Positions 33,767 to 42,001 of a stretch of DNA of 64,000 bases are shown in pieces. The DNA lies in NCBI RefSeq assembly GCF_002858765.1, contig NZ_PJRP01000019.1:1-64000 (forward strand), read 5' to 3'. This DNA comes from Cupriavidus pauculus. GTDB lineage: Bacteria > Pseudomonadota > Gammaproteobacteria > Burkholderiales > Burkholderiaceae. Positions within the stretch are counted from its first letter, which is position 1. The number at the start of each line of letters is the position of its first letter. The notes beneath the pieces were generated by a model. That model saw nothing but the letters and a program-made list of their open reading frames with translations. It did not search any database and was not told the DNA's origin. A program made the position numbers and the translations under genes.

Positions 33767-34501
33767 TTACCGATGCACGTCGATGGCATCCAGCGACCAG
33801 TAGCGTTCCGGTGCGCACACATCGGCGAGCTGGGCCGGCGAGAACAGGGCCAACTGGCTTTCGTAAGCCTGCACGGCCCGCGCCTTCTGCGCCGTGAAGA
33901 CGCTGATCGGCATGTGAACCGGCGATGCCAGCAGTCCCTCCTGCCACCATCCGACCATGCGGCTTTGCGTCGCACCGGGCATGCGGCGGTAGATTGCTTC
34001 CTCGTAAAAAATCCAGCGGAATGGGGCAACGTGGCCGTCGTGATCGCCATGCGGTACCGTTTCAGGCAGATCCGCAAACGCGGCTTCGCGCACCAGCATG
34101 CAGGCGGCATTGACCAGCATGTGATCTGCATGCCGCAGGCCCATCGGCGCCACCACGGTGCCCCCTGGCTGCAGCGCCAGCAGGCGGCCCAGCCGCAGCG
34201 CAATGCTCACGGCGTCGTAGCGCTGGCCATATTGCTGCTCCAGGAAGTCGAGCCAGACGGGGTCTGCGCCCAGTGTCGACAGCGCGCGGGCATCTTCATG
34301 TCGTCGGGCTTCCATGGCGGCCCGGGCCGACGCAAAACCGGCGGCGCTGTCATGCGCCGGCGCGGTCAGTTCCGGGCCTGGCAAACCAGCGAAGACTGTG
34401 ATGACGAGCGCCTGCCGGCTGGCGGCCAGCAGGCTGCCGCAGCTGAAGACGGCATCTTCGAGGTGCGGCGAAATTATCGTCAGCGGATGTGGAATTTCCA
34501 T
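33767..34501 (-). CDS. PIG-L-family deacetylase
   Basis: The protein has 244 residues. The family's metal motif, usually (A/P)HPDD, reads SPHLEDAVF here: His13 and Asp16 are kept, with Leu and Glu in the middle. The second motif is RHADHML (HxxH). The fold suits an LmbE/GlcNAc-type de-N-acetylase acting on an N-acetylated sugar or similar amide. The ATG at 34501 gives a compact N-terminus; the longer in-frame extension upstream has no family match. It lies 128 bases behind the RidA-like gene on the same strand and may share its SoxR-controlled promoter. Confidence 0.82.
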   Translation of the reverse strand: MEIPHPLTIISPHLEDAVFSCGSLLAASRQALVITVFAGLPGPELTAPAHDSAAGFASARAAMEARRHEDARALSTLGADPVWLDFLEQQYGQRYDAVSIALRLGRLLALQPGGTVVAPMGLRHADHMLVNAACMLVREAAFADLPETVPHGDHDGHVAPFRWIFYEEAIYRRMPGATQSRMVGWWQEGLLASPVHMPISVFTAQKARAVQAYESQLALFSPAQLADVCAPERYWSLDAIDVHR

Positions 34502-34629
34502 GTTTTTGCAATGCCGACCGGTGTTGGGGATGCCCAGCCGGTGAGGGGCCGGGCTTACCAGTGGCAGTGCAAGGGACATGCCGGATCGCCAAACGGCCGT
34601 ACGGCGTCCCGCTCGACCCGATTGGATCG

Positions 34630-35067
34630 CTATCGCGCCTGGTCTGGCAGAACCGCCACCGCCTCGATCTCGAACAGCATGCCGTCCAGCGCCAGCCGCG
34701 GCACGGGTATCAACGTACATGCCGGCGCGGGCCAGTCGCCCAGGAGCGCCTGCCAGGCCCGGCTGAAGATCGCCAGCCGCTCCATGGAATGGTCGACGAT
34801 CAGCACGGTGATCTTGGCCACATCGGGGATGTCGGCGCCCCCAGCCTGCAGCGCCACGCGCAGGTTGGCCAACGCCTGCTTGACCTGCGCCGCAAAGTCG
34901 GCGCGCAAGCCGCCACACATGTCCTCGCCGCCCTGGCCCGCCGCGAACACAATCCGGGCGGGCCGGTTGGCGATCGCCACATGGGAATAGCCGTTCAGCC
35001 GGGGATCGTAGAGGTCGGGCGGATTCACGAATTGCAGGTACGGCGCGCGGGGCGATTCAAGCAGCAT
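34630..35067 (-). CDS. RidA-family protein under SoxR control
   Basis: The protein has 145 residues of the RidA/YjgF family, whose best-known members hydrolyse reactive enamines and imines. Visible features are GYSHVAIANRPARIVFAAGQ, the subunit-interface part, VKQALANLRVALQAGGADI and ALDGMLFEIEAVAV. The classical catalytic Arg of RidA (in the C(I/V)R-like turn near IPVPRLA) is present as Pro-Arg. The ATG has CAGGA 7 bases upstream. The promoter carries a SoxR box, so expression should rise with redox-cycling compounds. The gene is divergent from soxR. Confidence 0.88.
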   Translation of the reverse strand: MLLESPRAPYLQFVNPPDLYDPRLNGYSHVAIANRPARIVFAAGQGGEDMCGGLRADFAAQVKQALANLRVALQAGGADIPDVAKITVLIVDHSMERLAIFSRAWQALLGDWPAPACTLIPVPRLALDGMLFEIEAVAVLPDQAR

Positions 35068-35094
35068 GGCAGGGTCCTGAGTCAAAGTCGCGCC

Positions 35095-35125
35095 AGTATC
35101 AAACCTCAAGGGCGCTTGAGGTCAA
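35095..35125 (-). promoter_or_regulatory. SoxR-dependent promoter of the RidA gene
   Basis: On the minus strand TTGACC (-35) and GATACT (-10) are 19 bases apart, the stretched spacing that MerR-family activators need. The SoxR box sits centrally in that spacer. Confidence 0.85.
35104..35121. promoter_or_regulatory. SoxR box
   Basis: CCTCAAGGGCGCTTGAGG has the CCTCAAG and CTTGAGG half-sites of the SoxR consensus at the right spacing, an 18-bp dyad. Oxidised SoxR bound here would untwist the 19-base spacer of the RidA promoter and activate it. Confidence 0.93.
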
Positions 35126-35191
35126 GCGCCGTTGCGATACCATCGCGAAGTGCAAGGGCTTTAGAATTTTCTCCGAAAATTAGGGATCACC

Positions 35192-35728
35192 ATGCCAAAG
35201 ACCGTCGCCCCCGACATCGTCCCCCATGCTGGCCCACATCGCGCCGACCGGCCGTTACGGGCGCGCGACCCGCTCACCGTTGGCGAAGTGGCCGCGCGCA
35301 GCGGCATCGCGGTATCGGCGCTGCATTTCTACGAGTCGAAGGGATTGATTGCGAGCACGCGCAGCACCGGCAACCAGCGCCGCTATCCGCGCGGCATCCT
35401 GCGCCGGCTGGCCGTCATCCGCGTGGCACAGCGCATGGGCCTGCCGCTGGCGACGATTGCCGACGCCTTCGCGCATCTGCCTGCCAACAAGGCCCCCACG
35501 GTGGCCGACTGGCGCCGGCTGTCCGCCGCCTGGCGCGAGGACCTTGACGCACGCATCCGCACGCTGACCATGCTGCGCGACCAGCTTGACGGCTGCATCG
35601 GCTGCGGCTGCCTGTCGCTCAAGGCATGTCCGTTGCGCAACCCGCAGGACATGATGGCGCAACAGGGACCGGGGGCACACATCGAGGAAGGCGCCTGCCA
35701 ACCTCGGCAAATCGCCAAAAAGCGATGA
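35192..35728 (+). CDS. soxR: Redox-sensing activator SoxR
   Basis: SoxR is a MerR-family [2Fe-2S] sensor of redox-cycling agents. The protein has 178 residues. It shows the MerR HTH (LTVGEVAARSGIAVSALHFY, ESKGLI, QRRYPRGILRRLAVI) and the cluster motif C-IGC-GC-LSLKA-C (Cys135, 138, 140 and 146). An extension of about 25 residues precedes the HTH. A 7-bp hairpin (AATTTTC/GAAAATT, 35165-35181) lies just before the ribosome-binding site and could limit translation. No soxS is expected outside enterobacteria, and none is here; the divergent RidA gene is the evident target. Confidence 0.97.
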   Translation: MPKTVAPDIVPHAGPHRADRPLRARDPLTVGEVAARSGIAVSALHFYESKGLIASTRSTGNQRRYPRGILRRLAVIRVAQRMGLPLATIADAFAHLPANKAPTVADWRRLSAAWREDLDARIRTLTMLRDQLDGCIGCGCLSLKACPLRNPQDMMAQQGPGAHIEEGACQPRQIAKKR

Positions 35729-35849
35729 TTGGCCCCCATTCGCGCCGGATCGTGACAACCCGACAAGTTCGTGCAATCTGAAAAAGGCAGTTGGGCGCTG
35801 GCGTCCATCATGAATCCTGTTCGCAACCCCTGCTAACAAGGAGCAAATC

Positions 35850-36179
35850 ATGAACACACTGAAGAAACTGCTGATCGCCGCCACTATCGTCGCGGCTCCC
35901 GCCATGTCGTTCGCCCAGAGCGTCCAGAACGCCCAGGCCCCGGTCACCCGGGCCTCGGTACTGGCCGACCTGATCGCCGTGGAAAAGGCCGGCTACCATC
36001 CCGGCCGCAACGACGACGACTATCCGGTCGACATCCAGGCCGCCGAGGCCAAGGTAGCGGCCGAACAGGGCATCCAGCCCGCCCAGGTGGTGAAGCCGAC
36101 GATCAAGGCGTCCATGCACGCCGCCAACACCGTGCCCCGGATCGATCGTCCGCGGAACGCTTTTTATGATGGGGCTTGA
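35850..36179 (+). CDS. DUF4148 exported protein
   Basis: The protein has 109 residues. The signal peptide is MNTLKKLLIAATIVAAPAMS, cut after FAQ. The mature part has the DUF4148 pattern VTRASVLADLIAVEKAGYHP, then DDDYPVDIQAAEAKVA. The family is common in Burkholderiales, is periplasmic, and has no assigned function. AAGGAG lies before the ATG. It follows soxR by 121 bases. Confidence 0.9.
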   Translation: MNTLKKLLIAATIVAAPAMSFAQSVQNAQAPVTRASVLADLIAVEKAGYHPGRNDDDYPVDIQAAEAKVAAEQGIQPAQVVKPTIKASMHAANTVPRIDRPRNAFYDGA

Positions 36180-36213
36180 GGGGTAGGCGGCGTATGCGTC
36201 GTACCCATGAGTC

Positions 36214-36240
36214 GGTCCTGGCGCCTCGGGCGCCAGGACC
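36214..36240. terminator. Perfect 12-bp hairpin between convergent genes
   Basis: GGTCCTGGCGCC pairs perfectly with GGCGCCAGGACC around TCG. No T tract follows on either strand, so it may act as a rho-assisted or bidirectional transcript end for the DUF4148 and Bug genes. Confidence 0.65.
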
Positions 36241-36254
36241 CCATCAAAAAGCCC

Positions 36255-37238
36255 TTACTGATTCTTCATCGCCTCGGCCAGGCGCGAGATGATTTCTCCC
36301 TCGCTCTTGAATGCCTTCTGCGCGTAGGCTGCATATTGTTCCGGGCTCATGTAGTTCGTGACCATGCCGTATTGGCGCGTCACGTTCAGAAACTTCGGGT
36401 CCTTGAGCGCGTTGCGGAAGGCGTCGTCGAGGCGTTTCACCACGGCCGGCTTCATGTTGGACGGGCCGATGATGCCGAACGGTGAATTCGACCACACCGG
36501 ATAGCCGATTTCCTTCAGCGTCGGCGCATTCGGAAAATCCGCCGCGCGTTTTTCCGAGAGTGTGGCCAGCACGCGCATTTGTCCGCTCTGCACGTAGGGC
36601 AGCAGCGTGTTCGACAGCACCGCCACATCGGACGAACCGCTCAGCAGCGCCGTAATGGCCTCGGCATCGCCTTTGTAGGGCACGTGCGTCCAGTTCGATT
36701 GCGACACGCGCGCCAGTTCGGAGATCGTCAGGTGCTGGCTGCCGTAGATGCCGGTGGTGCCGTAGCTGATGCCTTTCTTGTTCGCCTTCGCGTCGGCGAT
36801 CAGCTCCTGCATGGTCTGCCACTTCGCGTCCTTCTTCACAGCCACGGCGAAGTTGTAGTCCGCGATCATCGACACGTAGGTCAGGTCCTTGAGCGGGTCG
36901 TAGCGCATCTTCTGCACGTGCGGCAGCCGGAAGATCACCACGGGCGCCATGCTCAGCGTGTAGCCGTCGGGCTCGGTGGTCACCATCTGGGTGGCACCGA
37001 GCGTGCCGCTGACGCCTGGCTTGTTTTCCACGACGATGGACTGGCCCAGTTCACGGCCGGCCGCGTCGGCCAGCGCACGTGCCACCTGGTCGGTCACGCC
37101 GCCCGCGCCGTACGGCACGATGAGCCGGATCGGCCGGGTGGGAAAGTCTTCTGCCGCCAGTGCCTGGGTACCGAGCGAAGCCGCCAGCGACAGGCCCGAA
37201 GCGGCCAGCGCGACGCGGAAGAAACGACGTCGTTGCAT
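36255..37238 (-). CDS. Bug/TctC-family periplasmic binding protein
   Basis: The protein has 327 residues. The start MQRRRFFRVALAASGLSLAA gives a twin-arginine-like or Sec signal ending in ALAAEDF. The mature protein has the Bug signature FPTRPIRLIVPYGAGGVTDQ, VARALADAAGRELGQSIVVE and NKPGVSGTLGATQMV. These proteins bind carboxylates or nicotinate-like acids for uptake. No TctA/TctB partner is in the window, as is common for this expanded family. It lies downstream of serA on the same strand but has its own start region. Confidence 0.93.
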   Translation of the reverse strand: MQRRRFFRVALAASGLSLAASLGTQALAAEDFPTRPIRLIVPYGAGGVTDQVARALADAAGRELGQSIVVENKPGVSGTLGATQMVTTEPDGYTLSMAPVVIFRLPHVQKMRYDPLKDLTYVSMIADYNFAVAVKKDAKWQTMQELIADAKANKKGISYGTTGIYGSQHLTISELARVSQSNWTHVPYKGDAEAITALLSGSSDVAVLSNTLLPYVQSGQMRVLATLSEKRAADFPNAPTLKEIGYPVWSNSPFGIIGPSNMKPAVVKRLDDAFRNALKDPKFLNVTRQYGMVTNYMSPEQYAAYAQKAFKSEGEIISRLAEAMKNQ

Positions 37239-37372
37239 GAGGTGTTGTCTCCTGATTGTCTGCCGGATCAAGCATGTCCGGTCTGCGAGGTTGTTCGCGC
37301 AGTATGACAATGCCGCCGGGCGGCGGCTATCAGGAAACGGCGGGGGTGCCGGGCATATCCACCGATTTCATC

Positions 37373-37399
37373 GCCCGCATGCGTTAGGTGCATGCGGGC
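37373..37399. terminator. Hairpin after serA
   Basis: GCCCGCATGC pairs perfectly with GCATGCGGGC around a 7-base loop. It lies just beyond the serA stop. There is no T tract. Confidence 0.6.
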
Positions 37400-37419
37400 T
37401 TCGGCGGACGGAATACTGC

Positions 37420-38625
37420 CTAGCGGTTCTCGATCACGCGCGAACGGATGAACGCGTCGTGCGCCATCAGCTTCTCGGCCCAGCCGGCCGGCGGCACCAG
37501 GCTGATATCGGTAATCACGTAGCCGATGTCGCCTTCGGTCTGCAGCTGCTGGGCCTCGATATTGGCGCCGATTTCGGCCAGCGCCTGGTTCAGGTGCGAC
37601 AGCGTGCCGGGGCGGTTGTAGTGGATATTCAGCACCCGCGCCGGCGAATCCAGCGGATTGGGCTGGATCTGCGGCAGGTTCACCGCGCCGATCGTGGCGC
37701 CGGTTTCCAGGAAGTTCGCCAGTTTGGTGGCCACTTCCACGCCGATATTTTCCTGGGCTTCCTCCGTGCTGCCGCCTACGTGAGGCGTAAGGATCACATT
37801 CGGTTTGCCCTGCAGCGGCGTCACAAAGGGGTCGGCATTGCTGCGCGGCTCTTCCGGAAACACGTCGATGGCGGCGCCGGCAATGTGACCATCATCTAGC
37901 AGTTTTGCCAGTGCCTCGATATCGACCACCGTCCCGCGCGATGCATTGAGCAGGATGCTGCCGGGGCGCATGGCGGCCAGCGCCTTGGCATTGAGCAGGT
38001 TACGCGTTTGCGGCGTGGCCGGAACGTGCAGCGTCACCACGTCGGCGGCGGCCAGCGCGTCTTCCAGCGAGTGCATGGGCACCGCGCCGCCAATCGACAG
38101 GCGAGGGCGGATGTCGTAGAACACCACGCGCATGCCCATGGCTTCGGCCAGGATGCCCACCTGCGCGCCGATATTGCCGTAGCCGATCACCGCCATGGTC
38201 TTGCCGCGGATTTCAAACGACCCCTTGGCCGACTTCTGCCACTCGCCCTGGTGGGCGGCGCGGCTTTTCTCGGGCACGCGGCGCATCAGCATGATGGTCT
38301 GGCCGATGACCAGCTCCGCCACCGAGCGCGTATTCGAGAACGGGGCGTTGAACACCGGAACGCCGGCATGGGCAGCAGCGGCCAGGTCGACCTGCGACGT
38401 GCCGATGCAGAAACAGCCCACCGTCAGCAGGCGCTGGGCGTTGGCGAAATGTTCGGCGGTCAGGTGCGTGGCCGACCGGATGCCCAGCAGGTCATGGTCG
38501 CGTACGGCGGCCAGCAGGGGATCGCCGGCCAGCGCCTTGCTCTGCGTGGCAATGTCGATATGGTGGCGGCCCAGCAATTGCTGCCCGCTGGCGTGAATGT
38601 TTTCGAGGAGGAGAGCGCTTGCCAT
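37420..38625 (-). CDS. serA: D-3-phosphoglycerate dehydrogenase SerA
   Basis: SerA (EC 1.1.1.95) oxidises 3-phosphoglycerate as the first step of serine synthesis. The protein has 401 residues. It has the substrate motif GCFCIGTSQVDL, the NAD-binding GYGNIGAQVG, the catalytic DIFPEEP-like IDVFPEEPRS and LTPHVGGSTEEAQENIG with the catalytic His, and a C-terminal ACT domain (NRPGTLSHLNQALAEIGANI) for serine feedback. This is the E. coli-type, shorter SerA without the ASB domain. It is divergent from the gluconolactonase-like gene. Confidence 0.95.
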   Translation of the reverse strand: MASALLLENIHASGQQLLGRHHIDIATQSKALAGDPLLAAVRDHDLLGIRSATHLTAEHFANAQRLLTVGCFCIGTSQVDLAAAAHAGVPVFNAPFSNTRSVAELVIGQTIMLMRRVPEKSRAAHQGEWQKSAKGSFEIRGKTMAVIGYGNIGAQVGILAEAMGMRVVFYDIRPRLSIGGAVPMHSLEDALAAADVVTLHVPATPQTRNLLNAKALAAMRPGSILLNASRGTVVDIEALAKLLDDGHIAGAAIDVFPEEPRSNADPFVTPLQGKPNVILTPHVGGSTEEAQENIGVEVATKLANFLETGATIGAVNLPQIQPNPLDSPARVLNIHYNRPGTLSHLNQALAEIGANIEAQQLQTEGDIGYVITDISLVPPAGWAEKLMAHDAFIRSRVIENR

Positions 38626-38737
38626 GGTTCGGGCGTGCTTCAGGAGAGTTGAGAAGGCATGTCAGGCGTCCTGTCCCGGACGCGCACAACCAGACCATAG
38701 CACCGAACCTTTCCCGTGATGGCGATGTGGGCAAGGC

Positions 38738-38754
38738 ACATCCGAAATGGATGT
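38738..38754. promoter_or_regulatory. Inverted repeat between serA and the gluconolactonase-like gene
   Basis: ACATCC and GGATGT are perfect 6-base arms with 5 bases between them. A further GGATGT occurs about 40 bases on, near 38797. It lies in the divergent region and may be an operator for either gene. Confidence 0.45.
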
Positions 38755-38852
38755 CATCATACAAGTGCTTGCTGATAGGCGGTTTTTCTCATAGGATGTC
38801 GGACAACTATAGAGGCCCGTATGGGCCATTCACAATCCGATGAGGAGACAGC

Positions 38853-39914
38853 ATGGATAAGAAAAATACGGGTGTGGACGCCCAGCGTCGTCACCTGCTC
38901 AAGGCGGGCGCCGCGATGGGCGCAGTGGCCGCGAGCGGCCAGGCGCTGGCCCAGGCCTTCGACTTCAAGGCCGCGCAGCGCTACCCCGACCCGGCCGTCG
39001 AGATCCTGGACCCAAGCTTCGGCAAGTACCGGCTGTTCAGCTCCACCGTGGAGCAGGTGGCCACGGGATTCCGCTGGGTGGAGGGTCCGGTCTACTTTGC
39101 CGATGGCCGCTACCTGCTGTTCTCCGACATTCCGAACAACCGCATCATCAAGTTCGACGAAACGTCGAACCAGTGGAGCGTGTTCCGCTCGCCGGCCAAC
39201 TTCACCAACGGCCACTGCCGCGACAAGCAGGGGCGTCTGATCAGCTGCGAACACCTGACGCGGCGCGTGACCCGCACCGAATACGATGGCTCGATCACCG
39301 TGCTGGCCGACCGCTACCAGGGCAAGCGTTTCAATTCGCCGAACGACATCATTTGCAAGTCTGACGGCTCGCTGTGGTTCACCGACCCGCCGTTCGGCAT
39401 TGCCGGCGACTGGGAGGGCGACAAGGCGGCCTCGGAACTGCCGCACGCCGTATATCGGATCGATCCGAAGGACAACAGCGTGACGCAGGTCATCGCCGAC
39501 CTGAACGGCCCGAACGGGCTGGCATTTTCGCCAGACGAAAAGAAGCTCTACATCATCGAATCGCGCGCCCAGCCGTATCGCGTGATGTGGGCCTACGACT
39601 TGGGCGCCGACGGCCAACTGGGCAACAAGACCAAGCTGATCGACGCCAATGGGCCCGGCGCGCTCGATGGCTTCAAGGTCGACGTGGACGGCAATATCTG
39701 GGCGGGCTGGGGGAGCAGCGGCGCACCGGGCGCCGATCCGTCGAAGCTCGACGGTGTGCGTGTCTTCAACGCCCAGGGCAAGGCCATCGGCCATATTCAC
39801 CTGCCAGAGCGTTGCCCGAACCTGTGCTTCGGCGGCCCGAAACGCAATCGCCTGTACATGGCCAGCAGCCATTCGGTGTACGCGCTGTATGTGGAGACGC
39901 GCGGCGCGGTCTGA
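38853..39914 (+). CDS. Tat-exported SMP-30/gluconolactonase-family protein
   Basis: The protein has 353 residues. The N-terminus carries RRHLLK (Arg12-Arg13), a twin-arginine motif, before a hydrophobic stretch ending in QALAQ, so it should be exported folded. The six-bladed propeller shows the metal ligands of the SMP-30 family: WVEGPVYF (Glu), FNSPNDI (Asn) and ALDGFKVD (Asp). It would hydrolyse a sugar lactone in the periplasm. GAGGAG lies before the ATG. It is convergent with the polysaccharide lyase gene. Confidence 0.9.
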   Translation: MDKKNTGVDAQRRHLLKAGAAMGAVAASGQALAQAFDFKAAQRYPDPAVEILDPSFGKYRLFSSTVEQVATGFRWVEGPVYFADGRYLLFSDIPNNRIIKFDETSNQWSVFRSPANFTNGHCRDKQGRLISCEHLTRRVTRTEYDGSITVLADRYQGKRFNSPNDIICKSDGSLWFTDPPFGIAGDWEGDKAASELPHAVYRIDPKDNSVTQVIADLNGPNGLAFSPDEKKLYIIESRAQPYRVMWAYDLGADGQLGNKTKLIDANGPGALDGFKVDVDGNIWAGWGSSGAPGADPSKLDGVRVFNAQGKAIGHIHLPERCPNLCFGGPKRNRLYMASSHSVYALYVETRGAV

Positions 39915-39941
39915 GCGTTGTCGCCGGCAGTCCTGAAATAA

Positions 39942-39969
39942 CCCAGCCCCGTTGGCACAAGGGGCTGGG
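39942..39969. terminator. Hairpin between convergent genes
   Basis: CCCAGCCCC pairs perfectly with GGGGCTGGG around a 10-base loop, with no T tract. It separates the gluconolactonase-like and polysaccharide lyase genes. Confidence 0.65.
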
Positions 39970-39980
39970 CTGCATCGCCA

Positions 39981-41732
39981 TTATTTCCGCACGGCCAGCC
40001 CAATCGCGATGGGCCGCTGGAACCAGGTTTCATAACTGCCCTGGGCCAATACGAAAACGCTGCCGAGATAGCGCCCGGCGGGCAGGTCTGGATTATCAGC
40101 CGGGCGATATTCGAGTTCCAGGTCACCTTGCTTGCTATAGCCGCAAGCGAACATGTTATTCATTCTGACCTTGCCGCATTCTCCGGTGAGGCGCCGTGCG
40201 CGCACCACCACCGGATACCGCGCCCCGGTTGCCTGATCTGCAACGGTGACCGTCATTTTTGTGTCCTGTGCCACCTGGTCCAGTATCGAGGTTCGTGGTC
40301 CGCTGGCGCTGGATTGGGCAGGCACCAGAAAGCCCACCGTACCCCGCTGGATATGGCGATCCAGGCCTCGCACCCCGGTTACCGTTCCCGGCTTGAGTTC
40401 ACGCCATGCGCCAGTTACGAATATTCGGATATTGGCCTTGATCGTCCGCCGGTACGCCGTATCTTTCCAGCCAAGCGCTTCGACGGTCAGATTTCCCTCA
40501 TAAAGCCCTTCCGGCAGGCCGCGATTTTCTTCGCGATCAAAGAACAATTCGAGCCGGCTGTTCTTGCGATTCTGGCAGTCCACCGCGACATGCATCGCCG
40601 CATAGGTACAACCGTTATGCCGATAGCCACGGATATTGACGTTCCGGCTGCTGCCATCGAGCCGGTTTGTCAACGCGACTGAAAACGTCGCGCGATCTGC
40701 GGGGCCCGCAGTCCAGACCAGCGACGCCGGCCCGCCCGTGACGCCAGCCTGTTGGGGCACGATAAATCCGACCGTGCCTTTATCGACCTCCCTGCCAAAG
40801 TCGATCGGGAACAGCAGGCTGCCGGTACGCCGCATGCCGTTCCATTTGTCCAGCGTGCCGCTGAGCACCGGGGACACCTCGCCATACCCGGCGTCGGCAC
40901 GCCCGATCCGCATGTCCGTGACACGCACGACAATAGGCGCTTCGCTGATGGTCGAATCCTTCCGTGCCGGTCGGTAAATGCCGGTTTTCAGATAGGGCGT
41001 GCGGTCGATGGAAAGGTGGTACGCATTCTGGCCTTTCTGCTGATAGACGAGCGTGTCATCCTTCCAGATCTCGACGATACCGCTGGCGTCGGTTGCCCAT
41101 TTCGTGTGAATGACCCAGTTGGTCAACGTGCCGGGCACCACCTGGCCCGGCAGCTCAGTGCTGGAACGTTGAATATTGGCGGGCGTGCCCCACGCGCGGG
41201 CCACCACCCATTTGTCGCCTTTCTGATGAATGGCCAGATTCGGAAAATTCCGGTTCACCTTGTCCTTGCCCATGACGGCATGCCATTGCAGGACGATATA
41301 ACCGGCCGGATCGGCAATCTGATCCACGGCAATGCGTGCGCCGTACCAGCGCTCCTGCAGTCCTTCCTCGGCGGGCAGCGCCAGTTCCGAGCGGAATGCG
41401 CCCGGGGTACCGGGTAGCTGGAATGTCGCCGCCAGCCGGCCCGGCAGCCCGGCCACTGGTTCCCTGGTCACGCGATTGGACGTCAGCGGACGCGCGGCGG
41501 GGTCATACAGCGCATCGATCGACAAGGTCCATTTCCGGAAATCGCCGCGAAAATCGTCCCGGTAGATGATTTTCTTCGTGGTATCGAATACGTCGGACGG
41601 CTTGAGTTGCTGCGAGGCATATTGCGCATTCGCATCCGGCAACCATGCATTCGATGCCAACAACAAGGCAGCCGTCGCGAGCCAGCCGCGCCAGCGTCGG
41701 TGTGCGAGAAAACCTCCATGGATTCGCATCAT
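39981..41732 (-). CDS. Polysaccharide lyase-like secreted protein with two duplicated C-terminal domains
   Basis: The protein has 583 residues; GGAG lies 6 bases before the chosen ATG. A signal peptide ends near DANAQ. Residues about 55-290 match the jelly-roll lyase family of the heparin-lyase I type (FRSELALPAEEGLQERWYGA, GYIVLQWHAVMGKD, NFPNLAIHQKGDKWVVARAW, NWVIHTKWATDASGIVEIWK, YLKTGIYR). The rest holds two similar beta-rich domains, about 308-430 and 455-583: VDKGTVGFIVPQQ and IQRGTVGFLVPAQ start them, each has a cysteine pair, and each ends in a PEGLYEGNL or PAGRYLGSV-like turn. The domain pair may be a binding or adhesion module. Substrate unknown. Confidence 0.75.
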   Translation of the reverse strand: MMRIHGGFLAHRRWRGWLATAALLLASNAWLPDANAQYASQQLKPSDVFDTTKKIIYRDDFRGDFRKWTLSIDALYDPAARPLTSNRVTREPVAGLPGRLAATFQLPGTPGAFRSELALPAEEGLQERWYGARIAVDQIADPAGYIVLQWHAVMGKDKVNRNFPNLAIHQKGDKWVVARAWGTPANIQRSSTELPGQVVPGTLTNWVIHTKWATDASGIVEIWKDDTLVYQQKGQNAYHLSIDRTPYLKTGIYRPARKDSTISEAPIVVRVTDMRIGRADAGYGEVSPVLSGTLDKWNGMRRTGSLLFPIDFGREVDKGTVGFIVPQQAGVTGGPASLVWTAGPADRATFSVALTNRLDGSSRNVNIRGYRHNGCTYAAMHVAVDCQNRKNSRLELFFDREENRGLPEGLYEGNLTVEALGWKDTAYRRTIKANIRIFVTGAWRELKPGTVTGVRGLDRHIQRGTVGFLVPAQSSASGPRTSILDQVAQDTKMTVTVADQATGARYPVVVRARRLTGECGKVRMNNMFACGYSKQGDLELEYRPADNPDLPAGRYLGSVFVLAQGSYETWFQRPIAIGLAVRK

Positions 41733-41899
41733 GGTGAACTCCAGTACGGTATGGATGGAAGGAAAGTACGAAAGCGGGAATAAGAAAATCCCGCGTCGGA
41801 TTCCATCAGCACCGGCCGGTTGCACCGTTGTCTGCGGTCAATACGGAAACCATGGCGGAATGGATTTCAAGGCGATGCCACGTTTCCAAAAAAACATTC

Positions 41900-41925
41900 A
41901 ATTCACTCACTTAGAAAAGTGAATT
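41900..41925. promoter_or_regulatory. Inverted repeat in the divergent region
   Basis: AATTCACT and AGTGAATT are perfect 8-base arms with 10 bases between them. It is AT-rich in GC-rich surroundings and lies between the lyase and the outer-membrane protein genes, so it could control both. Confidence 0.55.
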
Positions 41926-42001
41926 CAAGATGGGCGGGAATCTGAGACGATGCAGCATCCCTTTCTGTTATCCCAGCCCCCATCGCCCGCAAGGAGATTC
42001 C

